Positions 24,641-36,118 of a stretch of 64,000 nt of DNA are shown here, one piece after another. Under the pieces are notes generated by a model, which was not told the DNA's origin, made no database searches, and was given only the letters and a program-made list of their open reading frames with translations. The position numbers and the translations under genes were made by a program. This DNA comes from Tetrapyrgos nigripes (lineage: Eukaryota; Basidiomycota; Agaricomycetes; Agaricales; Campanellaceae). Position 1 is the first letter of the stretch, and each line of letters opens with the position of its first letter. The DNA is taken from assembly GCA_013368315.1 (NCBI GenBank), contig JAACJM010000160.1, positions 1 through 64,000 on the forward strand, read 5' to 3'.

Positions 24641-26672
24641 TCAGTCACAGGAGGGTCTTGTTCTCTCTCTTCCTGTCTCCAATCGTAAATCAAGCTCGGC
24701 TAAATCAGCTTCCCCCTCTATACTCCCACTCTGACTGATATAGGCAGGAGGAGCAGCAATATACTGTTGCATTTCTCTAGACATCATTTCTATACGAGCT
24801 TCCATTCCAAGCATCCTCACTGCCATTGTGGTGGACGATTCACCAGAAAGCGTCACGGAGTTTGGTGGAATGATATTAGAAGCGACATTTGATGTGTCTG
24901 ATGATTCGATTGGCACACTCCCATGGCAGTTGGTTGTCACATCCTGTGTTGCTGTAGGCCTCCGATTTTTGCCAGTCCTATAAGTACTTGCCTGATCAGA
25001 GGAAAGAGGAGCAGAACATGAATTGGAATTACCCTTCGCTGCCAGAAGCCGTATGCTGGTTGACCAGAGAGACAGGCGTAGTAAATGGTTCTACCTGGAG
25101 CTCTTTAATCCCATTCAGTAGGTGCATTCAGACAGGACTCATTACTGACCGTTAACATTATCTTCATGTATACCCAGAAGCCGGTGCTGCTTCGAATTCT
25201 TCCTCTTGTTGAAGAACCACAGAGCAGTAATCAAAATGGTGATCAGTAGAAGGGAGCCAACTGTTGCTCCAACTATTACTGCAGCCGAGACATGGCTTCG
25301 AGATGGACCCGGATCGCCCTGGTTTGGTTCAGGACTACTACTGGTAGTCGGGTCAGGGTCGGAGAACTCTGGCTTATCTACCAGCGTGCTAAATATCGGC
25401 TTGTACGTGATGTAGTCGATGTATGCGGATATATTCCCTGAAACACTATGAATAGTGACATTCAAGGTGTGATTGCCAGCTGGTAAGTCGGGGTTGCTAA
25501 AGTAGACATAGTTGAGTGAAGTGTCAAGCTTGAACCCCTTCACCGGAGCGAAGTAAGTCTTGAGTGTACTATTTCCATCCACATCGAAATTCATGGTAAG
25601 AGCACTACTGGGTCCCGGTGAAGTCAGTGGCCCTTGGTCGGGCGTTCCGGGAGTGAAGCCTCCAACGAGAATTGATTTTCCTGGTGATGAAACCCGGGTA
25701 AGTAAAGAAGACTAACTAACAACTGCAAACATGTTCCAGACAGCCTCACCGGCAAATTTAAACACGAAAGAATCATCTTGGACGTCACTTTGATGAACGC
25801 TATTGCCGTTTGGTAAAGCTTCAATTGGTTGTCCCACAATCAAACTTGGGGAATTTCTGGATGCATTCCCCTGTACATACATCACTCCCAAAAGTCCATA
25901 CGAACGAGCGGCTTGTCTAGTCCATCCAGACCAAGTGATTTCCGCGTCATCATCGTCGACAAATATGATCTTGTCTTCTAGATTGCTGGTATTTGTAGCT
26001 GTGACGAGTGCGTAGTCGATGCTCATTTGTTGGACCCTACCGATCCGGCCTTGGAATGAGGACGAAGGGAACTGACCACCAGTTAAAGCTGGTAGGTCCA
26101 TAGGATTTTGGAAGATGTTTGGTTGAACGGAAGATGCATCGACTGTGAAGTTCTTGCTAACTTCACCCAATGCGTATCCGAATAATGAAATTGAGCTGCC
26201 TGTAGGGATAAACATACAAAGTGAGAAAAGAAACGTCCTATAAACTGAGAAATGGAAACGAGCCACGCCTTCACCATGACTAGTACTGACCATCGAAATC
26301 AATTGTATACTCTTGTTCAGCGCTACCATTGAAGAACAGCAATGAATCCTGGTAGAAAAGGCCGCTTGGTATATCAGGGGTGTTGTTTGAGTTCAAGCGG
26401 AACACGTCGGGCGGATCCAACGCCTTGCCAGTAGAGTCATTGAAGGAAAACTCCTCAACGTGCAAAGGTTGTAAATCTTGGGAGTCGAGGATAAAGGTGA
26501 CAGTAGCAGTCATTCCGCCAAGAGCAAAGCCACCCTTAATACTCGATTGAAGAGTGACTCTGACGCGAGGGAAGTTGCAAGCATCTTCAGAATAATGTAC
26601 TCTGCATTGCTTTATGCCCCTTTTTTTGATGATCCCGTATCCAACAGTGCTGTAAATTCTCACCACAATCAA
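24641..26672 (-). CDS. Single-pass cell-surface membrane protein, four exons
   Basis: The exons that splice in phase are 26291 to about 26672, 25750-26199, 25146-25680 and 24641-25055. Introns are 91, 69 and 90 nt with GT..AG ends. The ectodomain has two similar Asn-glycosylation-rich beta-sandwich-like units. The second starts at IIFVDDDDAEITWSGW and runs through MNFDVDGNST to ISAYIDYITYKP. A Pro/Ser linker, the transmembrane helix VIVGATVGSLLLITILITAL and a basic stop-transfer NKRKN follow. The tail contains MEARIEMMSREMQQ and PPAYIS. The family is widespread in agaricomycetes but uncharacterised; a sensing or adhesion role is inferred. The N-terminus is uncertain because the 26672 codon is TTG and no clear signal peptide was found; an upstream exon may be missed or lost. 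The gene at 58767-59915 shares the architecture. Confidence 0.7.
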
Positions 26673-26692
26673 GTGGAAAACCGTTTCAAGTA

Positions 26693-27298
26693 GCTGATGG
26701 GAGTGATATCCCTAAAAAAAACTCTTAATAGCGCGGGTATAAATCAATCCTCATTGTTATTCGCGCCCAGAGAATCGTTTCATGAGACATCTGGTTCCAT
26801 ATTTACATCAACTCGATAGCTTCATGATGCCTTTGACCGTTCATCCCATCAGATATCTTTTGCATCTGCCACATAGAGTTCGACAGATAGCGCATTATAA
26901 TCATCTGCAAGTTGGTTACTTAGTTTCTTACACTGGCATCTGCCGCTTTGTGGCCGCTTTCGAGCGCTTGATTATTACGTCGTCCTCGCGACCACCAATG
27001 TCGACATTGATCTGCTGCCATGAGTAAAGGGCAAAATAAATGCCAGAAATGGCGAGTGCCAAACGTTATGGTCAACCGGCCGGCACTGGCTTCTATCTAG
27101 TCTGTCAGTAAAGTCTCCGCGTCTGGCGGCTCTTTTATTCTCACGCAAATGAACTGAAGAAATTGGATAGTCACACTGCCACAGAGCCCACGTAATCACA
27201 CCGTATTTCCATTTCCTCGTCCACGTCTCGTCGAGTACGCGTCTCTAGAGCTTCCGGGCGCGTCTATACACTTTTAACGCGTCACTTGTCTCAATACT
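26693..27298. other. Intergenic region between divergent genes
   Basis: It lies between the 5' ends of the minus-strand membrane-protein gene and the plus-strand relic at 27299, so promoters for both would be here. A TATAAAT sequence occurs near 26739. No specific operator is recognised. Confidence 0.4.
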
Positions 27299-28640
27299 AT
27301 GTCTGCACCTACTGAAAACCAGCGCAAGTACAAGAAATGGACAGAAATCCCCTTGATACCGGATATTCCTGAGCCCGAGGCTTCGACTTCTACGGCCATT
27401 ATCCCATCAACACCCATTCCATCGCACTCTGAGGACATCATCAATCAACCATCACTCGGGAACGGAAATATGACTGGATGATAACTCCTTCTGTGCCTGG
27501 TCTAGACGTCCTACGCTCATTGCGGCTATACGCACCTCTGGAGTCTCCCTATTCTCCACTAGACTCACAATTCCCACCAACGCCACTTGATGAACCGGAT
27601 CCCAAGCGTATCAAACGAAGATATAATCATATACATACTCCAGTTGTATCTTCCCTTACCCGAATTCCTTCCCGATGACACTCCCAATAATGCTGGGGAT
27701 GGTACCCCTGCCTGGCCATCGTTCAAACACATCAAAACTCCAGAACAATGTGATGAAGATAAGGCAGACGAAATTTTAGACGGGTTTGACACCCGAGCTT
27801 GCTGAGGAATCCGATTTATTGGATTGGATCACTGGTGATGATGGATCTTTTGCGGCGCTGAATCGAGTACGCAAATATGGTGTTATCATTCAGTCAGCTA
27901 ACAAAGAAGACGTCTACTACGAATCCATGACCGGAAAGTTATTCACTGTCGAGATCTGGCATACACGTGCAACATGCCTTAGCTCCCTTGCGGCTAATCA
28001 CCATGGTCCTGAAGCTTGCTCAGATCTATCTTCACTCTCTCGTATTGCGGCATCAACAGGAATGTATCTACCTCGCAACTTCAAAGCCTGCTCGATCTAT
28101 CCTACCTCCGGAACACGAAAGCAGTTGATATTTGGCAGTACGTCTTGCTATCTTAAGTGCAAGTATTCTCTTTGACTAACCATAATTAGCCTCTACTACC
28201 AGCTACCTGACTCACTCATGGCTCATTTCCAAGTCTCGCTAAAGACGAGAAACTTCCATCACTTGATTCCTTAATTTGCATCGCCGAGACCCTTATTGAC
28301 CGATATGCATCTCCTCGGGCTTATCAACGTGCGCTTTCAAAGAATTTTCATGATCAGGCTGCAGAATCTATGCGTATACCAATGGGAAGTGGATGGAGCA
28401 CTCCATCCTCAACAACCAGCCGGTCTTTTGAAAGTGTACCAACTTGTCATGCTGAAGATGTGGGCTTTACTGGAAATCGGGTACTTGCTAATAGTATACT
28501 CTTTATGCAAGAGTATGGTTGGTGGATGGAAGCTGCATACACAATATCTGAGGGAGATATAGAATGTTTCTGGGAGGTTATGAAGGTGAGCTTCGAATTT
28601 CCGATTACTATTTTTACGAGGCCTTTAGGCTGAGTTAATT
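27299..28640 (+). pseudogene. DUF6589-type transposon-associated gene, broken
   Basis: The ATG at 27299 (MSAPTENQRKYKKWTEIPLI) starts a frame that must shift by one base near 27460 to continue as KYDWMITPSVPGLDVL. It shifts again near 27610 to EDIIIYILQLYLPLPEFLP and near 27785 to LTPELAEESDLLDWITGDD. The 3' part (about 28250-28585) reads ETLIDRYASPRAYQRAL and then VLANSILFMQEYGWWMEAAY followed by SEGDIECFWEVMK. This matches, from memory, the DUF6589 region found in many copies in agaricomycete genomes. A GTGAGC donor follows at 28586. Repeated single-base shifts point to decay. Confidence 0.55.
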
Positions 28641-30403
28641 TATGTCGTAGCGACCTCCCAGATCTTTTCCATGGGTTCAAATTCCCACCCCTAAGCCGGT
28701 CTTTACCATTCCCGACAACCGAAATCCAGTCTGGTCCAGTGACCGCTGATGTCAACAACGACGTCATGTTGATCCCAGCGCGACGCGGGTCCGAGTCTCT
28801 TGCACTTTCACAACGAAACTCACCCCAACCACCACCATTCCTCCTCTCTGATTTCTCCTGCTCATGGTCATCCACTTTCTTCACACACACAACATCAGCA
28901 AACTACTGTACTATTTCGTTCCATTCGCGAATCACGCATCACGCATCTCAAAAAACTCGCGAATTTTTCCGGATGTTCGTGGTCACGGAGACCGAATCGC
29001 GAAAGGAAAAACAATGATGTCATGCCTATTTTTCTGGGGGAAAAAATCGATTTTGGCTCTCTAGAAGGCATTCTGGTTCTAAATTAGAAGTATCTATGAT
29101 GAAATCAACTGGAAATAGTGAAGACCGTTAGTAAGTACTAAGCATGTAGCTTTCAGCAGCCGGATGGTCTAAAAAGGAAATTATGATTGGTCATACAGAG
29201 GACACATCATCTAACGATGACGATGAGTCTCGAGAGCACTGCGGTCATGTCGCCAATCTACTTACGAACGAGGAAATGTGGGCCATCGCTGACGCGTGGC
29301 ATAGATACAAGGCCTATTGAAGCAGCAACTGTCAACTGTGAATCTGTGATGCGGCTGAGCTCTGAGTTTGAATTCCAGCCAAACAGCAAAAGCACTGCAA
29401 CAATACGGGAATTGCCGAAACGCGGATCGGAGTGAAAGAGATAACTGAACCGGTGGACCATTTGAGCATAGCCACACAGCAAATGGTGGGTTTGTAAGAA
29501 CGAGTCCCTTAAAAGGGCCTTGTAAACCTGCCCCATTGCCTTACCCTGTTCTTATCATGAAAATCTCTTCATGTCACAGATCACAGCTCAAGTTTCATGA
29601 AAAAAAAATTCGCGACCTCCTGTCATGGTCATGATGGGGGGTGAATAGAATGAAATGGTACAGTATGGCCAGCCAAATTGGACTACCGTTGAGCGCAGAT
29701 TTACAGGGATTAAACTGAGTGAGTCATTGGCAGACATTGGCAGACTGGTTTCTTTTTACTGCTACTAACTGCCAGTGCTCTCCACAGAAAATCGAAATAA
29801 ACCTTACAATAAAGCCTTCTCATCCTGGCTGCGAGTATAGGAACTGCGACTATGCTGGCAGATATAGGCACCAGGTGTGTACCCCCCTGTCTCTCCTTGC
29901 TCTCCCAGTTGTCAGATTCCTTTATAAACTCTTATTAACATGGCCTCTACTTTGACTTCCATTTTCACAGGGCATCCTGGACACCAACTCGACAACACCA
30001 CTACTGTCAAGACGTCTCCTTTCTCATTGCAACAAGTATGGAGAAGGAAATGCAATGAGGGACTCCATGTCTGCACCTTATGGAGTTTATTGGTGATTGT
30101 GTAGGATGATGAGGTTTCATGTCCCATCCCTTCAGCAAACTCATGGTTTAACTAGAAGGCATGCTGCTTACAGTGAATCATTTTTCCCTATTTTCCTTTT
30201 CTCTTTTCTCTGTAATACTTTCATCTTTTCTCCATTGTTACTTCTTTTTCCAGATGGTCTTCTTCATGTCTCTTCTTCCCTTTCATATTATCACATTGTT
30301 CACTATTCTACTTACACTGCTTTTCACTGTGAGCATCCATTTGCCTTGTTTTTCATTGATTCTTGCTTTATATTCCTGGGATTGTCATCTCCACCTCGGT
30401 CAT
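28641..30403. other. Gene-free stretch upstream of the copia element
   Basis: Only short frames are present. Hydrophobic or low-complexity frames at 30097-30517 overlap the LTR boundary and look spurious. The sequence GTCAT at 30399-30403 is the left target duplication of the copia element. Confidence 0.45.
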
Positions 30404-30686
30404 TGTAAGAGAATAGTACTTATTAGTAAAAGTACTGTAGTGAATATAATAGAGTCAGTGATACATATATGGGTAAGTGTAGGTATAAAGGACACACCTC
30501 AGGTTCACACAGCATAGTGGGAACGAAGTTATATGGTATATGTGAGGCTTGTTACAGGCAGATCAGATACATAACCAAACATATATGAGGTGAGCACAGA
30601 GAGAGGTAACGACGATAGGAGAAAGGAATAGGAGCAAAATATAAAAGGGAATTACTTGTTATGGGTAGGGACTTGTTTCTTCAACA
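30404..30686 (-). repeat. Copia 3' LTR (283 bp)
   Basis: Reads TGTTGAAG..CTTACA on the coding strand. It matches 35717-36017 except for a missing block of about 18 bp after CATAGTGGGAAC and scattered substitutions. It contains TATAAAAGGG on the plus strand near 30650. Confidence 0.9.
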
Positions 30687-30739
30687 CTCCCCCTGAGTGC
30701 CTACATCTCACCCTACTTGACCTGGGTTGTTTCTTCAGC

Positions 30740-33700
30740 AACTGCCTACATTTCTGCCATGGTCAACCCCAACTCCTTCACAAATTTCTCTAGTGCCAGT
30801 TGAGAGAGAGACTTTGTCATGAGATCAGCAATGTTGTCCTGGGAAGGGATGTATTTGAACTCCAGCTCCTTCGCCCTCACTGCATCTCATATCCAAGCCC
30901 ATGCTGTATTGAAGTGCTTGGTACACCCATGCTTCGTGGTCACTTCAGTTAGGGAGATTGAGCTCATGTTGTCAATGAAAATCTTGAAAGGATATGATTT
31001 TCCCATCCTGATTCCCTTGAGAAATTTCACCATCCACTCAGCTTGCTTCCCAGCGTTGACCATAGATAGATACTCTGCCTCTGTAGTAGATAGGGCTACG
31101 ACTCACTGCTTTGAAGATGCGCATGATACTGCTCCCCCTGCAACCATGAAGACATACCCCATTGTTGACTTCCTAGTTGCCAGTCCATTCTCCTCTTTGA
31201 CATCTGCATGTGAAGCGTCTGCATACCCAACTAGTCTAAGCCTGTCCTCTGACTCCCCCTGACGATAATGGTATGTCAGTTGATAGTTAATCATGGCCTT
31301 TAGGTATGTGAGAAGGTGCATTCCTGCTGCCCAATGTACTGGTCTTGGGTCATTTGCATATCTCTGGAGCAGGGCGACTGAGAACAAGATGTCGGGTTGA
31401 GTGCCTTGGCTGATGTGGTTCAAGGCTCCTACAAGACTGTAGTAGTTCTTGTTAACCATGAACATCTTGTCATTTACAGGGATAGGGTCTGGTTGGCTAT
31501 CAACAAATTTGATGCCTGGAGATAGTGGGGTATACTTGGGTGCACAGTCTTGCATACCAAAACGTTCCAATGTCTTCTCAATGAGTGGTCGTTGGTGGAT
31601 GGAGATTGCTCCTGTCTCCTTGTCCTTCCTGACTGTCATTCCCAATATCACGTCTGGCTCTCTGTAATCACTAAACTCATATCCCTCAGCAATCTCCTTC
31701 TGTACCCTCTCTCCATCTTCCTTAATCAACGATACTCCTGTCACATCATCAGTATAGGTCACTGTGATGGTATACCCAGTCTCAGTTTGACGATAGTGTA
31801 TGCAGGGGTCTGCAGAGTTTGTGATGAAGCCAAGCTTTTGATAGTATTCATCAAGCATTTGATACCAATCATTTCCTGCATCCATAGTCCCATAGATGTT
31901 TATGTTCATCAATAGGACGGTCTCGTCTCCATCTCGCAAGCTGTACTGGTTCTTGAAGCCCTCTGGTAGCCTGAGGTAGTTGACACCTTGTGGTTTTGCA
32001 CTGAGGTACACCCTGGTGAAGTCACCTGACCACAGGTCAAGTCCCTTGTATGCAGCTGTGGCAATGGCAAACCATTCAGATTCGTATCACGCAACAATTG
32101 ACCAAGTGTTGTCATAATGGACCCCTTTTACCTGGTCATACCCTCTGATCACCAAACATGCACATCGTTCCGTGATCTTCCCCTTGCTGTTGTACCATAA
32201 TGCATACACCCATCACATAGTGATCACCTTCACATCCTTTGGTCGGGGTACTGGTGTAAAGGCCTTCTGGGAATCCAGTTTTTTCAATTCCTTCTCCATT
32301 GGTGGCATCCATAGGTCTGGTCGAGTCATGGCTTCGGTATATGACATAGGGGTCCAGGTGTTGTCTGGTTCGAGTACTGGAGCTTGGGTATTGTTTGTGG
32401 CAGCAGGGATATCATCTTCGAACTCAGGTAAGAGCTCATGTTCTTTGTCATTTGCCCATTCCTGACCCTGATCCTTTGCTTCTTTCTCCCTTTCTTCATA
32501 TGTTTTAGACTCTATGAACTGCTGGGTTAGGTTTCGAGCACGGGATGAGGTATGAGTTGGTTTGGTTCCCCAGATCTCTTCTTGGGTTCGACAGGTCTGT
32601 TTTTGCTTTGGGGTGTCTGGGACCTGTGGTGGCAGCATTTCTCAATTTGGAGATTGTGGGGTTGGTACAGCTTGATCAAGGCTTCAGTTGTGATTGGCTA
32701 CAGTTTGATCAGAGGATTTCTCAATGGTTTTCAGGGTTAGGAATTATAGGTCTTCATCCTCCCCCTTAACCTCAGAAACCCAATGCCTCTCTGACCTCTG
32801 CCATATCACATCACTAGTGTGATACACTGTGTTTGATCCCCACTCCTTTACCACATACACTTTACGACCCACATACCCCACCATCTGTGCTTTAAACCCC
32901 CTCGCATCCAGCTTCTTTCTACCACTTTTCTCTGGGATGTTGACAAAACTGATGGATCTGAATGGAACAGGATGCAATATGTTCTGCCATTGGCTGGTCC
33001 ATGCTCTTCAGGTACAAGGTCTCTTGTATTCAGGAATAAGTTCTGAATGTACATGACAGACATTGTAGCATGACCCCACCACAACAGGGGTAAGCCTGAG
33101 TCGAACAACGCTGCTCTGGTACCCTCCAGAAGAATGCCAATACCATGCTCAGCAACTCTGTTTGACTGCAAGGTGTAGGGTGCCATGAACTCATGCTCTA
33201 TACCATGTTTATTGGTCCATTCCCACATGAGTGCCAATCTCCACTCTGGTGTGTTGTCGGTCCTTATTCACTTCAGCTTCTTCCCTGTCTGAACCTTGGC
33301 CTTTGTCTTCAACACATCAAGAAACCCCAATATGGTTTCTGCTGTCCAGTTTTTCATCAACTCCACCAACTTCTTTGATGTGCCAGCATCCACCCCTACA
33401 AGTGTGTATGAGTTCCCACCTACAGATATGACTTGGGCTGGTCCCCACACATTGAGGTACCATCAGTAATTGGCCTCAGTGACGACTTCAGTACTAGGAG
33501 CATGGTATTGTGTATCGGTATGTGCTCTTTTGCAATCCTCACACCAACCCATGACACATCTAAGGTCCTTCCCTAGGTCTGGAATTCCATCTATCATTCC
33601 TGAAGCCACTTCAAGCTGTTCCAGCATAATATGTCCAGCAGCACAGTGGCAATATCTTGGGGCTACCAACGCCCCTACAGTTTCTTTCACCACCTCAACA

Positions 33701-35519
33701 TCTATTGTGTATATGCCCTGGTTCAATCTAGCCTCACATGCCATGCCTCCTTTGATGGTTGCTGAGAACCCAGTGGAGCAGGTTTGATGACACGTTGGGT
33801 GCATGATACATGTTCCTCAAGACAAGATATCAAGGTTTTCCACTGATCACTGTCTTCAGGCAAACATCCCCTCTTCCTACAATCTCAAAGCTCGTTCCCT
33901 TCTTTGATCTGTTTCCTTTTTCACTGTGGTGCTCGTACATATTGAAGACATATCTGTCTTAGAAGAAGTGATGGGTGGCACCTGAGTCAGTTATGAGAGT
34001 AATCTTTTCACCATGACCAATGTCGACATTTGACAGCTGTGTGGTGAGAGCGAGGACTGGTATGGTATCACCAGTGGTTGTGTTATTTGCAGATGGGGGC
34101 AGCTGTATGTCCTTCTTTCCCTTCCACCATGGTGGATACTGACCCTGCTTTCCGCCACCTTCTCTGAAACAGGTTTCAATTGTATGCCCAACACATTTGC
34201 ATTTCGGGTTCGCACATGTGACATTCAGATTTTGGACCCTTCCTTGGCGTTTGTGTCTGCATGGCACTCATCTTCTCTGTCAAATCCTCCACTTGAGCCT
34301 GCAGTGCCACCACCTTATCCCTCCCTGGTATTCTGCCATTGTCTCCTCCCATAAGCCTGACATGCTCTTGAAGGTGTTCAGCAGCAGCTCCAAACTCCAG
34401 ACCCCTCTCAGACAACATTGCACCAACAGTGGGGATCCATTCTGAAGTATGGGGGAATGAGGAACATGGTGAGGAATTGCATATTGGAGTATGTAGATCC
34501 TGCATTGGCAGCTTGCTTCCAAAGGATTTTGTACTTTGAAGCATATCCATTTTCACCAGTGATCTGTCCTCCTGTGTATCGACAGCTGCACAAAGCTTCA
34601 TCTTTCCTTTGGTGAGCAAGATGACTAACCAATACAAACTGCTTCTCTAAGAATTCCCAAAGATCCTTCAACTTCTTGTCTGATGTCACAAAGAGGCAAG
34701 TGCTTAGATAGTGATAACGAGGAGCTACAGGCTCGACTTGACTAATAGACAGCAGTAAGTACTGGAACTGGTCCCAACGATCGAAGAATGTATTAAATAC
34801 CTAACAGACAGCAGTAAGTACTGGAACTACAGTGCCCCATCAGTAAAGGTGAAAGAAGTAAAATGAAAAGGGAGATACACACCTGGTCCCAACAACGAAG
34901 AGGTCGAGATGGGAAGCCAGGTGTCAGGACAGGGTTTATATATGTAAAAGTAAAGCTGTAAGGGAGGCTGTGAAGGAAGCTGTAAAGGAAGCTGTAGAGA
35001 AGGCTGTAAAGAAGCTGTAAAGAAGCTGTATCGGAGAAATGAAAGGTCTGGTAAGTAGCATGTGGAACAAGAGTCATATGGTGTAAAGATCCAAGGATAC
35101 AGAGATAAGAAGAAATAAATAGTACCAAATATAGATGTCATGACATCCGACAGGAAACCAAGCGAGTCAGGATTCTTGATGTTATCCCAGATAGTCAGGT
35201 ATGTGACAGATTCACAGATCTTGTATTTGAGGAAGTTTGGATTACAACTGCTGATGGCAGTGGCAAACATAGTGCTCTCGGGATTGCTTCAGGCTATAGA
35301 TTCAGATTCGCCCTGTGCAGTGACAGTTATTGGTGATTCTGATGACAGGTCTTTCAGTATGGTGATCTTCCCCTCCCAGTATAGATGCAGCCCCTTCAAC
35401 TTCCCCCAGTGTAGCATCAACTCTCTCCACAAGATATAGTTTTCCCCATTGAACTTGAGGTCATCAGGGAGCTCATGGATCATCATATAGTTGCTCGGAT
35501 TTCTGATATTGGTAGACAT
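30740..35519 (-). pseudogene. Copia gag-pol polyprotein, broken
   Basis: The gag start lies at 35519 (a FNGENYILWRELM segment). A zinc knuckle CANPKCKCVGHTIETC is near 34170-34220, and the protease motif LITDSGATHH near 33970-34000. The integrase zinc region HIMLEQ..CEDC lies near 33520-33640, and an integrase core with HGIEHEFMAPYTLQ near 33165. RT carries YTDD near 31750. RNase H contains ALSTTEAEYLS near 31085. Stops TGA interrupt it at 33463-33465, 33268-33270, 32097-32099 and 31103-31105, and several frameshifts separate the pieces. At 33268 and 31103 the position is normally Arg (KLK*IRTDN, SKQ*VVALS), fitting CGA to TGA change. Protein function is to copy and integrate the element; this copy is dead. 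Confidence 0.88.
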
Positions 35520-35614
35520 GTTGATATATGGGTATGGGATTCAATGGAATATATATGTTTCATTGTCTGTTGAGTTGTTATTGAGTAGATCATTGTGTGT
35601 GATGTGCAGTTTAG

Positions 35615-35633
35615 GGCGCAGGGCCCATAACCT
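35615..35633 (-). promoter_or_regulatory. Copia primer-binding site, half-tRNA-iMet type
   Basis: The plus strand reads GGGCGCAGGGCCCATAACC. This closely resembles the anticodon arm of eukaryotic initiator tRNA-Met (GCGCAGGGCTCATAACC), including the CAT anticodon, with one difference. Drosophila copia and yeast Ty5 are known to prime from an initiator tRNA fragment cut in the anticodon loop. The site abuts the LTR end, as required. Confidence 0.75.
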
Positions 35634-36017
35634 GTAAGAGAATAGTACTTATTAATAAAAGTACTCAGGTTCACACAGCATAGTGGGAACAACTGAATTA
35701 AATATACTACAGTACCTGTAAGAGAATAGTACTTATTAGTAAAAGTACTGTAGTGAATATAATAGAGTCAGTGATACATATATGGGTAAGTGTAGGTATA
35801 AAGGACACACCTCAGGTTCACACAGCATAGTGGGAACAACTGAGGTGTGTCAGACAAAGTTGTACAGTATATGTGAGGCTTGTTACAGGTGGATCAGATA
35901 CATAACCAAACATATATGAGGCGAGCACAGAGAGAGGTAACGACAATAGGAAAAAGGAATAGGAGCAAAATATAAAAGGGAATTACTTGTTATGGGTAGG
36001 GACTCATTTCTTCAACA
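35634..36017 (-). repeat. Copia 5' LTR with an extra partial copy
   Basis: A full LTR occupies 35717-36017. Between it and the primer-binding site lies an 83-bp partial copy (35634-35716). That copy has the LTR tip TGTAAGAGAATAGTACTT joined by an internal deletion to the CAGGTTCACACAGC segment. Confidence 0.85.
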
Positions 36018-36118
36018 GTCATTGTATTGGCATGTATTAGGTACAGTATGTAACAAATATATCATTGTGAGCCACTGTCCTAGTATACTCAGCTACCTAT
36101 GTAGATGCTCAAAAGCCA

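Larger units (their letters stand above)
30404..36017 (-). mobile_element. Complete but inactivated Ty1/copia retrotransposon
   Basis: The element is bounded by LTRs starting TGTAAGAGAATAG and ending TTCTTCAACA on the plus strand, with an exact 5-bp target duplication GTCAT (30399-30403 and 36018-36022). Coding is on the minus strand in copia order (gag, protease, integrase, RT, RNase H). A polypurine tract TCAGGGGGAG (30687-30696) adjoins the 3' LTR and a primer-binding site (35615-35633) adjoins the 5' LTR. The LTRs differ by substitutions, an indel and an 83-bp partial duplication, so the insertion is not recent. Confidence 0.93.

Noticed and set aside
30097..30517. Two overlapping hydrophobic plus-strand frames
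   Set aside because: T-rich low-complexity sequence; one crosses the copia LTR boundary at 30404.
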